From assembly GCA_000247545.1 (NCBI GenBank), contig CP003316.1, forward strand, positions 1,273,233-1,337,232: DNA of 64,000 nt. Direction: 5' to 3'. The position numbers were made by a program, and so were the translations under genes. The stretch comes from Pyrobaculum oguniense TE7. Lineage in GTDB: Archaea > Thermoproteota > Thermoprotei > Thermoproteales > Thermoproteaceae. Each line of letters opens with the position of its first letter. Position 1 is the first letter of the stretch. The notes under the pieces were generated by a model. It did not search any database. It was not told the DNA's origin and saw nothing but the letters and a program-made list of their open reading frames with translations. Positions 57,048 to 64,000 of this stretch are shown here, piece by piece.

Positions 57048-58523
57048 GTGGGGGCTATGGAGCTTATCAGAGAGGCGAGACCCCACGGCCGGGAGAAGCT
57101 TAGGGCAAATCTGATAGAGTGGTTCCACTGGCTTCTTAGAGAGGCTGAGCTGTACGACGTGAGGTACCCCGTCAAAGGGGCGTATGTGTGGAGGCCCTAT
57201 GGGATGAGGCTGAGGCGACATGTGGAGGAGCTGATTAGGAGAAGCCACGATGAGACTGGGCACCAGGAGGTGTTGTTCCCCGTGTTTATTCCCTACGAGT
57301 TTTTTGGTAAGGAGTCCCAGCACATTAGGGGGTTTGAGAAGGAGGTGTTTTGGGTGTCTAAGGGCGGCGAGGAGGGAGAGAGACTGGTGCTCCGCCCCAC
57401 GTCAGAGACGGCGATTATGCCGATGGTGAAGCTGTGGGTTCATGACTACAAGGACCTCCCGCTTAGGCTTTACCAAATTGTCAGCGTCTTCCGGGCTGAG
57501 ACTAAGATGACGCACCCCATGATTAGGCTTAGGGAGATTTCCATGTTTAAAGAGGCTCACACCGTGCACGTTGATAGGGAGGATGCAGAGCGGCAGGTTC
57601 GTGAGGCTGTGGAGATTTACAAGAAAATTTTTGACGAGATGTGCCTGGCGTATATGATAAACAAGAGGCCTGACTGGGATAAATTCGCCGGGGCTGAGTA
57701 CACAATAGCCTTCGACACGGTGCTCCCCGATGGGAGGACCCTGCAGATAGGCACGGTGCACTACCTGGGGACGAACTTCACCAGGGTTTTCGAGGTGACG
57801 TACCTCGCCGCGGATGGTACGAGGAGGCTTGCCCACACCACCTCCTACGGGATTTCGGAAAGGAGCATAGCCGCCATGCTCATCACGCACGGCGATGACG
57901 CGGGGACAGTCCTACCGCCGAGGTTGGCGCCTATTCAGGTAGTTATTGTCCCCATATTCTACGGCGAGGAGGAGGCTGCATCTGTGATATCTTACGCCAG
58001 GGAAGTGGAAAAGGCTCTGCGAGAGGCCGGCATGCGCGTACACATCGATGATAGGCCTGATAAGACGCCTGGGTGGAAGTTCTACTTCTGGGAGCTGAAG
58101 GGGGTGCCTCTGCGCGTCGAAGTTGGGAAGAGGGATTTGGAGAAGAGGCAGGTTGTGATTACGAGGAGGGATACCTTGGAGAAGTACGCCGTTGGGCTGG
58201 GGGAGTTGGTGGACGCTGTGAGGGGGCTTATGAGAACCGTGGAGGAGAATCTGCGGAGGAGGGCGTGGGAGGAGTTGAGGAGTCGCATCGTCCGGGCCGA
58301 GACGGTGGAGGCCGCCAAGGCCGCCATCCGTGAGGGGAAGGTGGTAGAGGTGCCGTGGAGTGGGGATAACGACTGCGGTATTAAGTTAAAAGACCTTGTC
58401 GGTGCCGATGCCTTGGGCGTCCCCCTAGACTCGGACGCGTCTGTGGGGGGCTTCGACTTAAGGGACTTGGCTTGCGGCGAAAAGCGGGCTGAGTTCTGGC
58501 TGAGGCTTTCTGAGAGATACTAA
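57048..58523 (+). CDS. proS: Prolyl-tRNA synthetase (archaeal/eukaryal type)
   Basis: A 491-residue class II synthetase. It has [40 protein letters not shown] (near motif 1), the ATP-binding [13 protein letters not shown] and [20 protein letters not shown] (motif 2), [20 protein letters not shown] (motif 3), an anticodon-binding domain ([20 protein letters not shown]) and the zinc-type C-terminal domain ending LRLSERY. This type lacks the bacterial editing insertion. An ATG three codons after the GTG is an alternative start. Its promoter is gaaatattttt. Confidence 0.95.
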   Translation: MGAMELIREARPHGREKLRANLIEWFHWLLREAELYDVRYPVKGAYVWRPYGMRLRRHVEELIRRSHDETGHQEVLFPVFIPYEFFGKESQHIRGFEKEVFWVSKGGEEGERLVLRPTSETAIMPMVKLWVHDYKDLPLRLYQIVSVFRAETKMTHPMIRLREISMFKEAHTVHVDREDAERQVREAVEIYKKIFDEMCLAYMINKRPDWDKFAGAEYTIAFDTVLPDGRTLQIGTVHYLGTNFTRVFEVTYLAADGTRRLAHTTSYGISERSIAAMLITHGDDAGTVLPPRLAPIQVVIVPIFYGEEEAASVISYAREVEKALREAGMRVHIDDRPDKTPGWKFYFWELKGVPLRVEVGKRDLEKRQVVITRRDTLEKYAVGLGELVDAVRGLMRTVEENLRRRAWEELRSRIVRAETVEAAKAAIREGKVVEVPWSGDNDCGIKLKDLVGADALGVPLDSDASVGGFDLRDLACGEKRAEFWLRLSERY

Positions 58524-58567
58524 GCTACGGAGGCAAAAATTTTAAAAACACTTGCTGTGGGGGCGAC

Positions 58568-58864
58568 GTGCCTAAGAAGAGGAAGAACCGAGGGAGGAAG
58601 AAAGGCGATAAGGGCCGTGAGCCTCTTGTGCATTGTGACAACTGTGGGAGGGTTATGCCGAGGTCTAAGGCTGTTAGGATCACGGTACCGTATTCCCCCG
58701 TACCGCCTGACTTGGCTAGAGAGTTGGAGAAGCAGGGTGTGATTATATCCCGCTACCTCGTGACGAAGACCTACTGTATAAACTGCGCCGTTTTCTTCGG
58801 CATAATTAAGGTAAGGGCTAGGGAGGAGCGGAAGAAGAAGATCCCGCTTCAGCAAGTTGTTTGA
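58568..58864 (+). CDS. rps26e: Ribosomal protein eS26
   Basis: A 98-residue basic protein starting from a GTG: VPKKRKNRGRKKGDKGREPL, VHCDNCGRVMPRSKAVRITV, LVTKTYCINCAVFFGIIKVR. The C-x2-C pairs (HCDNCG and YCINCA) form the zinc knuckle of eS26, a small-subunit protein at the mRNA exit region shared by eukaryotes and some crenarchaea. The TATA-like aaaattttaaaaac lies about 25 bases upstream. It overlaps the TrmY-like gene by four bases. Confidence 0.95.
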   Translation: MPKKRKNRGRKKGDKGREPLVHCDNCGRVMPRSKAVRITVPYSPVPPDLARELEKQGVIISRYLVTKTYCINCAVFFGIIKVRAREERKKKIPLQQVV

Positions 58865-59343
58865 GCTTTTTAATTAAGAGCGACGTTGCTTGTCCCTGGT
58901 CGGTAAACGCTGAGGAGCTGGTAAAGAACAGGTTTGACGTCCTTGTAGATTTCCTAATAGAGTCTATAAACGGCGGGGCTAGGGAGGTGTATATAATGCT
59001 GTGCGACGGGACGACGTACCGGATCTCGTCTATCCCCTCTCGGCGTGCCCGGGACGTGGCTAGATGGCTTTTGTCTATTCAGCCTATTAGGACAGATCTC
59101 AAGTCGATAATTGGCAGATACAGGAAGGTTTACTACCTCCACGAGGAGGGGAGAGATGTGGCGGATGTGGAGCTTGACGGCGGGGGGCTCTACGTATTCG
59201 GAGACCACGACGGGTTGAGTAACGAGGACGAGGAGCTTCTGGCGAAACACGCCGTGTGGATCTCTCTGGGTCCTATCCCCTATATGTCTTGGCAAGCCGC
59301 CGCCTATCTGGCTTATCTGCTTCGGCGGGCAAATTTAATATAG
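58861..59343 (+). CDS. trmY: TrmY-like SPOUT RNA methyltransferase
   Basis: A 160-residue protein from a TTG overlapping the eS26 stop (TTGA). The second half YYLHEEGRDVADVELDGGGL, YVFGDHDGLSNEDEELLAKH and ISLGPIPYMSWQAAAYLA follows TrmY (PF04013) closely: a SAM-binding knot with GDH-x-G and a SLGP turn. TrmY methylates N1 of pseudouridine 54 in the tRNA T-loop. The N-terminal half is shorter than in euryarchaeal TrmY (about 200 residues), which makes it a divergent member. It is co-transcribed with eS26, an RNA-related context. Confidence 0.75.
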   Translation: MSFLIKSDVACPWSVNAEELVKNRFDVLVDFLIESINGGAREVYIMLCDGTTYRISSIPSRRARDVARWLLSIQPIRTDLKSIIGRYRKVYYLHEEGRDVADVELDGGGLYVFGDHDGLSNEDEELLAKHAVWISLGPIPYMSWQAAAYLAYLLRRANLI

Positions 59344-59360
59344 TCCCCGCGGGCGGCGCC

Positions 59361-59927
59361 GTGGTTTTGGAGCGTCTAAGGAGTAAGGTCAACATCGACG
59401 CCGTGGGTAGGAAAATCCCCATAAGTCCTAACGTGCTTACTCTTCTCTCCGCCGTCGTGGCGTGGGTCGGGGTACCGCTGGTTCTACTCTACGGCGCGTC
59501 GCCGCTGTGGTTTATCCTCATCTCCGGCGCCTTGGACGCAGTGGACGGCGCAGTGGCCCGCGGCAGGGGACTGGTGTCTAGAGCCGGCGCGTTTCTGGAC
59601 TCTTTCCTCGACAGGTTTTCAGACGCGGCTTACCTCCTCTACTTCTGGGGCCGCGTCGACTCCCTGGCCATGTACATCGCGCTCCTGGGCACCTTCGCCA
59701 TAAGCTACGCCCGTTGCAGGGGTGAGTCGCTGGGCGTGGAGGTGAGGGGGGTGGGGCTGATGGAGCGGGGGGAGCGCGTGGCGTATCTCCTCGTCCTCTC
59801 GCTTGTGCTAGACCTGGCCCCGCCGCTGGTGGCGTCTCTGTTCTACGCATATGTCTTTCTCGTAGGCCTGGCAGCGGCGCACCGGGGGTATGTGGTGTTT
59901 CGGAAGCTAAGCTTAAATAGGAGATAG
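59361..59927 (+). CDS. CDP-alcohol phosphatidyltransferase (archaetidylinositol phosphate synthase-like)
   Basis: A 188-residue membrane protein from a GTG with ttaatatag about 22 bases upstream. The CDP-alcohol motif is complete: DAVDGAVARGRGLVSRAGAF, LDSFLD (D-x2-D-G-x2-A-R-x8-G-x3-D-x3-D). About six membrane helices surround it. Archaeal members of this length transfer inositol phosphate, glycerol phosphate or serine onto CDP-archaeol. Inositol-type is the likeliest in Crenarchaeota, but the head group cannot be read from the sequence. Confidence 0.88.
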   Translation: MVLERLRSKVNIDAVGRKIPISPNVLTLLSAVVAWVGVPLVLLYGASPLWFILISGALDAVDGAVARGRGLVSRAGAFLDSFLDRFSDAAYLLYFWGRVDSLAMYIALLGTFAISYARCRGESLGVEVRGVGLMERGERVAYLLVLSLVLDLAPPLVASLFYAYVFLVGLAAAHRGYVVFRKLSLNRR

Positions 59928-59940
59928 GGCTTTGCTGTTA

Positions 59941-60363
59941 ATGAGCGTGGTCGCCCACATCTCCAAGAGCTCGGTGGTTAGGCGCGAGGTGGTGAACAAA
60001 GACGTGGTGGAGGCGGTGAAGGGGGTCGCTGCGGAGCTTCTAAAGGCGTGGGACCCCACGACCTCTGATTTTATAGTTCTTAGAGACTACTACTCCGTCT
60101 CCTATCCCGCCCCGCTGACGCGGGAGCTGTTGGAGAAGATCCGGCGCTTCTCGCCGAAGCGTGTTGAGAACAGGGTGGAGGTGGCTCTTCCCGTCTACGA
60201 GATAATCCACGGCGCCCAGTGGTCGGGTGAGGGGATCAACGTGGGGGAGGCCGTTGTAGTCTTCCCATATGTTGACGACGCGACTACAGACGAGGTTCTA
60301 AGAGGGGTTGTAGAGAGTCTGGCCGGCGGCGGGGAAGAAGAGGCGGGTGAGGATTTAGAGTAG
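59941..60363 (+). CDS. Hypothetical protein with acidic tail, convergent with polB
   Basis: A 140-residue protein starting at the ATG that stands about 22 bases after the A/T box agcttaaatagg. It has SVVAHISKSSVVRREVVNKD, VVEAVKGVAAELLKAWDPTT, PVYEIIHGAQWSGEGINVGE, and an acidic end GGGEEEAGEDLE. It is a soluble alpha/beta protein and the family is unknown. Its 3' end overlaps the DNA polymerase gene tail to tail by nine bases. Small acidic-tailed partners of family-B polymerase exist in Sulfolobus (PBP1/PBP2), but I see no clear homology. Confidence 0.65.
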   Translation: MSVVAHISKSSVVRREVVNKDVVEAVKGVAAELLKAWDPTTSDFIVLRDYYSVSYPAPLTRELLEKIRRFSPKRVENRVEVALPVYEIIHGAQWSGEGINVGEAVVVFPYVDDATTDEVLRGVVESLAGGGEEEAGEDLE

Positions 60364-62919
60364 TTTGGTGGCGCCCCGTAGCTCTTCTATCGTCACGCCC
60401 ATCGCCTCTAGTATTTGCTCCAGGGAGGTTCCTATGTATTCCAGGTACTTCTTCTCGTCTATCTCGTCGATCCTGGCCAGCTGTATGGGTTTTACCCCTA
60501 CTGGGTCTTTTGTTTTTACTAACACAATGGCGTCGCCCCTCCCTATCTGAATTCCGTATTTCAGCAACTGCTCCGCCGCCTTTACGTGTTGGGGCTTATT
60601 CTTCGTGTACTCATTTAGGTTTTTATTTAAAACTACTTTTATCCCAAGCTTGTCTAGGGTGATTTTCTTTTCCTTAATCTTCATCTCGGCGTCTTTCACC
60701 TTGGCTATTATGGCGTCTCTTACCTTTACAATGTCGTCTAGCGAGCCTATATTCTTTAGGCTTTCTATTATCTCCTCCACCAACTCTTTGACGAGGGGCG
60801 GGGCGTTGCGCTTCTTCGCAACGATGCCCTTCACGATGACGCCGCCGTCTTTGGTGACGCCGAGGTAGTTCTTCTTCCTCCCGCTGAACATCACGAATTT
60901 ATACACTTTGTCGAGCTCTATGTCAATGCCCAGCTCCTCGGTGTAGTCAATGAGCTTCTTCAACTTATCCTCAGAGACGTTCCAGAGGAAGAGGGAGTCG
61001 GTGTCCCCGTACACCGGTATTAAGCCGAGCTCCGTGGCCTTGAGCACAGTGCTGGTCATGACGTATCTGGCCAAGGCTGTTGTCAGCTCAGCCACGGGAG
61101 GGCAGTAGAGGGGGAAGGTCTCGGCGCCGAAGACGCCATAGGAGGCGTTTATGAAGACCTTCATGGCGCTCTGAACCACGTCGTATAGCTGCCTCTCGGC
61201 GGGGGTCGAAGCCTTCTTTGCCAGCTTCTTGTAGACGTGGACTCTGAGATCTCTCAAAACACCGACTAGGGTGCTGGTCATGCCTGGCTTGTCCTTGCAC
61301 ACGGTGTGAGGGAGCTCCGGTATTGGCCTCTCGGCGTCTGGCCTACAGTTAACGGTCTCGTAGGAGAGGTTCCACTTGCTGATTATAGAGGGGTACAGCG
61401 AGGCGAAGTCCAGAACGTAGACGTCGAAGAATATGCCGAGGGGTGGGTCGAGTACGACGGCGCCGGCATATTTCTTCCCCTTGATTATGGCCTTGGTGTG
61501 GGTCTGCCCCTTGACACTTAAGATATCCTCCTTGTTGGGGATGAGCCACCCCCTCCTCCTGTGCTCGTAGTAGAGCATGTTGCGGATCCACGCCGAGACC
61601 TGGGACCTGGTGATGTCCTCTATCGGCATCTTGGCGATTCTTGAGAGGAGCACGATCAGCTTCATAACCATCTCGTTGTTGTATAGGGTGAAGTAGAGGG
61701 TGATCAACGCGTCGCGGTAGTTATACTCGGCTAGCTCCCAGTAGCCCATTCTAGAGACGTTTTTCTGCCTCTCCACCTTTCCAACCCCCAACACGGCGTA
61801 GGCTATCCCGTCTAGCCCCCTCTCCCCCCTGTAAACCCCGCCGAAGGCGTATGCCTCAATTGCCTTTATGGCAAAGAACTTGAACATGTCCACATGAATC
61901 CCCGGCGCCACGCCGACGTAGTCCCTCCTCGCGGCTATGGGTATCTCTTCCTTGGGTACGCCCAGGGCCACCGCCCTGTTGTAGAGGTATGGGAGGTCGA
62001 AGTTGTCGCCGTTGAAGGTGATGACAAGCGGGTACTGGACGATGGTCTTAAACACCTCCATCAAGAGGTCGTACTCGCTGTCGAAGAACAAGATTTCATA
62101 GTCCGGCCTGTACCTCAGCTCGGGCTCCGCCCCGGGACGCTTCAAGACGAGGACTCGCCTCAGCCCGTCGCTCCCCACAAGCGCCACGGAAATCACCTCA
62201 TACTCCGCGGTTTTTGGATCCGGTATCTTGTTTTCCTGCGGCGTATAGACCTCCACGTCTATGGCCACTCTCCTTATGTGGGGGATTGGCGCTTGGAAGA
62301 GGGGGATCCACTCCTCGGCGACTTTGGCGTGCTCGGGCTTAAACACAGCGCCCAGAGAGCTCCTCACCTCGTCCGGTATGGAGATCTCCACGGGGGCTAG
62401 GCCGTTGCCGTTTGACCTATACCACATCCCTGGGATTATCCCCCGGTCGAAGAGGTAGCTGTGGTGGTACTTAATCCTTGACTCCCATGTCTCCTTTAGG
62501 ATGTCCCTGAGGGAGTTCCTCCCGCCGCCTACGGAGAGGGGGTCCTTGGCGTAGACCTTGGTCACCACGACGTTTCTGTCGTGGAGGGCGTCGTACTTCT
62601 CCACCACCTCGAAGTGGCTAAAGCCCTTGTGGCGGAGCACCTCTGGGAACTTCTCTATTATCTCCTCAGGAGTCTTGTTGGTAATTAGGTAGGGCTTATG
62701 CCCCGTATTGTCGTACCAATAGTAGACCACGTCGGAGGCGGGGTCGTATAGCTTGACCAAGGCCTTGCCCTCCGCCCCGTCGTACACCACCGACAGCACA
62801 ATGGAGGGGGGAATGGTGTTTGAGACTACACCCTTTATTTTCCCCTCTTCTATCGCCTCCCCCTCATACTCTGTAACCTCTTCCTCAACCTCCTCAAACT
62901 CCTCTTCAAACTCCACCAC
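60355..62919 (-). CDS. polB: Family B DNA polymerase (crenarchaeal PolB1 type)
   Basis: I start at the GTG about 22 bases after gtttttaac, giving 854 residues; the open frame reaches 36 codons further up across the promoter. Exonuclease motifs: VAIDVEVYT (DxE), VITFNGDNFDLPYLY and EYNYRDALIT. Polymerase motifs: A DFASLYPSII, B KVFINASYGVFG, C VYGDTDSLF, then KKNYLGV and KGIVAKKRNAP. All catalytic carboxylates are present, so it is proofreading-competent. The N-terminus is very acidic (VEFEEEFEEVEEEVTEYEGE), as in PolB1 of Sulfolobus. It is the main replicase candidate. Confidence 0.95.
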   Translation of the reverse strand: MVEFEEEFEEVEEEVTEYEGEAIEEGKIKGVVSNTIPPSIVLSVVYDGAEGKALVKLYDPASDVVYYWYDNTGHKPYLITNKTPEEIIEKFPEVLRHKGFSHFEVVEKYDALHDRNVVVTKVYAKDPLSVGGGRNSLRDILKETWESRIKYHHSYLFDRGIIPGMWYRSNGNGLAPVEISIPDEVRSSLGAVFKPEHAKVAEEWIPLFQAPIPHIRRVAIDVEVYTPQENKIPDPKTAEYEVISVALVGSDGLRRVLVLKRPGAEPELRYRPDYEILFFDSEYDLLMEVFKTIVQYPLVITFNGDNFDLPYLYNRAVALGVPKEEIPIAARRDYVGVAPGIHVDMFKFFAIKAIEAYAFGGVYRGERGLDGIAYAVLGVGKVERQKNVSRMGYWELAEYNYRDALITLYFTLYNNEMVMKLIVLLSRIAKMPIEDITRSQVSAWIRNMLYYEHRRRGWLIPNKEDILSVKGQTHTKAIIKGKKYAGAVVLDPPLGIFFDVYVLDFASLYPSIISKWNLSYETVNCRPDAERPIPELPHTVCKDKPGMTSTLVGVLRDLRVHVYKKLAKKASTPAERQLYDVVQSAMKVFINASYGVFGAETFPLYCPPVAELTTALARYVMTSTVLKATELGLIPVYGDTDSLFLWNVSEDKLKKLIDYTEELGIDIELDKVYKFVMFSGRKKNYLGVTKDGGVIVKGIVAKKRNAPPLVKELVEEIIESLKNIGSLDDIVKVRDAIIAKVKDAEMKIKEKKITLDKLGIKVVLNKNLNEYTKNKPQHVKAAEQLLKYGIQIGRGDAIVLVKTKDPVGVKPIQLARIDEIDEKKYLEYIGTSLEQILEAMGVTIEELRGATKLL

Positions 62920-63005
62920 GCTAATGGTTGTGGTGCGGGAGTTAAAAACTAACTGACGTAATATCCGATCATAAAAGCTTATAAAGAGTTCTATCAGTAA
63001 TTTTC

Positions 63006-63416
63006 GTGGTAATTTACATTTCGCCACACCGAAAAGAAAACAAAACTTCCATGGCGACAGACTTGAAACGAGTTATTGTCAGTGAGATCATCAACGAGGC
63101 CATCCACGGCGTGACTATTCTCGACGAGATGGGCGTACCGCTTATCCACCACCTCCCCAACACCCTCACTGCCAAGACACTTCGACAGGTGACAAACCTC
63201 ATAGAGATCATAAATATTATCAAACAGAACCAAGACGAAGGGCTCGGCGACTTTAACTACGTCGTAGTGAAATATGCAAATTACAAAGTTGGAATTTTCG
63301 AGCTTCCAAACAAAAAAGGTTGGCTAATAGTCTTTGTTAATCCGCTTTGGCACGTTGAAAATCTGTTGCCTAAGATACGCCAGTTTGCCCATAAAATAAG
63401 CCAAAGCCTTACTTAG
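63006..63416 (+). CDS. Roadblock/LC7-like small protein
   Basis: A 136-residue protein from the GTG, 15 codons longer than from the ATG at 63051; a TATA-like cttataaag fits the GTG and a weaker box fits the ATG. The core [80 protein letters not shown] has the strand-helix pattern of Roadblock/LC7 domains, the partners of Ras/MglA/Rag-type GTPases. The assignment is by pattern only. A small GTPase operon of unknown function lies elsewhere in the window. Promoter DNA is shared with polB. Confidence 0.5.
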   Translation: MVIYISPHRKENKTSMATDLKRVIVSEIINEAIHGVTILDEMGVPLIHHLPNTLTAKTLRQVTNLIEIINIIKQNQDEGLGDFNYVVVKYANYKVGIFELPNKKGWLIVFVNPLWHVENLLPKIRQFAHKISQSLT

Positions 63417-64000
63417 CCCCCCTCCCGAGCTTCCTGTGGGCAGAAGCCAGCTCATTCCTGGCTAGAGCCACCAGAAGGTTCAGCTCCCCCGCCAACACTG
63501 CGGCGGCTATTATCTCTGCGAATTTAAGCGCGTTTGTCCCCGGCGGGTTGCCCGGCCCAGCCACTCCCAACAACTCCAGCGCCTCCCTCTGCGTCGGGAG
63601 GCCGGTGCCGCCGCCCACAGTCCCCACCTCGAGGCTGGGTAGAAATACGGAGATGTAGAGCCCCTCCTCCCTCGGCTCTGTCGTGGTTATGCCCATGCTG
63701 GACTCAACCACTTGTGCCACGTCTTGGCCTGTGGCTATGAAAACAGCAGTAATTATATTGGCGAAGTGGGCGTTGAAGCCGTAGGAGTGGGCCAGCGCCG
63801 ATCCTACCAGGTTCTTCGAGATGTTCACCTCGTGCACCGCCTCCGGCGTCGTGCCGAGCTTTTCTAACTGTTCACGCCTTATCAGCGCCTCGGCCACGAC
63901 GGTCTTCCCCCTCCCTAGGAGGAAGTTCACGGAGTTCGGCTTCTTGTCGACGCACATATTTCCGCTTAGGGCCACGAGGCGGGCCTTGGGAAACTCCTCC
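63409..64000 (-). CDS. hmgA: HMG-CoA reductase, C-terminal part (start beyond window)
   Basis: An open frame of 197 codons runs to the right edge; the 5' part lies beyond. [20 protein letters not shown] and [12 protein letters not shown] (class I HMGR, Lys of the active site), [59 protein letters not shown] and [12 protein letters not shown] with the catalytic His near the end are all present. The enzyme reduces HMG-CoA to mevalonate with NADPH for isoprenoid lipids. The 3' end overlaps the convergent Roadblock-like gene by eight bases. Confidence 0.95.
   Translation of the reverse strand, partial: EEFPKARLVALSGNMCVDKKPNSVNFLLGRGKTVVAEALIRREQLEKLGTTPEAVHEVNISKNLVGSALAHSYGFNAHFANIITAVFIATGQDVAQVVESSMGITTTEPREEGLYISVFLPSLEVGTVGGGTGLPTQREALELLGVAGPGNPPGTNALKFAEIIAAAVLAGELNLLVALARNELASAHRKLGRGAK

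Noticed and set aside
60355-63027. 890-codon version of DNA polymerase B
   Set aside because: The first 36 codons lie across the promoter box; the acidic N-terminus typical of PolB1 begins at the internal GTG.
1-64000. CRISPR arrays or cas genes
   Set aside because: I noticed no regularly spaced repeats and no Cas-like protein.
1-64000. Intact insertion sequences
   Set aside because: No transposase or terminal inverted repeats are recognisable; the direct repeats at 7.1/8.3 kb do not flank a mobile gene.

Overview
The window is chromosomal DNA of a hyperthermophilic crenarchaeon of the order Thermoproteales, most likely the genus Pyrobaculum. This rests on a gene for the chromatin protein CC1, three PaREP1/PaREP8-family genes, a crenarchaeal family-B DNA polymerase, archaeal TBP, eS26, Hjc, NurA/HerA, CTP-dependent riboflavin kinase and geranylgeranyl reductase. 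Most genes are leaderless: a TATA-like A/T box lies about 25 bases before an ATG, GTG or TTG start. I used this spacing to choose many starts. I see no rRNA, tRNA, CRISPR array or intact transposase. The species is not determined.

Layout. 1-5.2 kb is accessory: surface-protein genes, a coiled-coil protein, two PaREP genes, a fragment of an AAA ATPase and non-coding stretches. 5.2-12.6 kb holds a house-cleaning NTPase with a methyltransferase, a KaiC-like ATPase with a small partner, LysK, a wHTH/cupin pair, an HtrA-type protease and an SppA-type protease. 12.6-19.5 kb is mixed: a broken DHH phosphoesterase, an intact three-gene small-GTPase operon, a decayed second KaiC cassette, a DUF3800 gene, a pilin-like remnant, an AAA ATPase and a third PaREP gene. 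19.5-34.4 kb carries a DUF1646 transporter, a TrpE-like enzyme with an unknown partner, a pyrimidine-dimer glycosylase-like gene, a wrecked ATPase gene behind a perfect palindrome, stomatin with an interrupted NfeD gene, folate and thiamin enzymes, CC1, an interrupted SDR gene, a molybdopterin oxidoreductase, a flippase and a Nudix hydrolase. 34.5-64 kb is mostly housekeeping: Lhr-type helicase, class I fumarase, MoaD-like and PTPS-like proteins, an iron-sulfur HhH protein, DUF711, MNT/HEPN, ASCH/radical SAM, NurA-HerA-RibK-aldolase, a large secreted protein, geranylgeranyl reductase, Hjc, TBP, TrmI, ProRS, eS26, TrmY-like, a CDP-alcohol transferase, DNA polymerase B and HMG-CoA reductase.

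Two themes stand out. First, several genes are interrupted while the sequence on both sides stays protein-like: DHH phosphoesterase, NfeD, SDR, both genes of the second KaiC cassette, an archaeal ATPase, and perhaps the third PaREP. Several of the frameshifts sit in short homopolymer runs, mainly G6/C6, which points to slippage mutation or to sequencing error. Second, there are small gene modules with no function I recognise: the GTPase operon at 13.6-15.2 kb, the KaiC/partner pair at 6.8-8.3 kb with its decayed copy at 15.4-16.4 kb, the TrpE-like pair at 20.7-22.5 kb, and an ASCH-HTH/radical-SAM pair at 43.5-45.1 kb.
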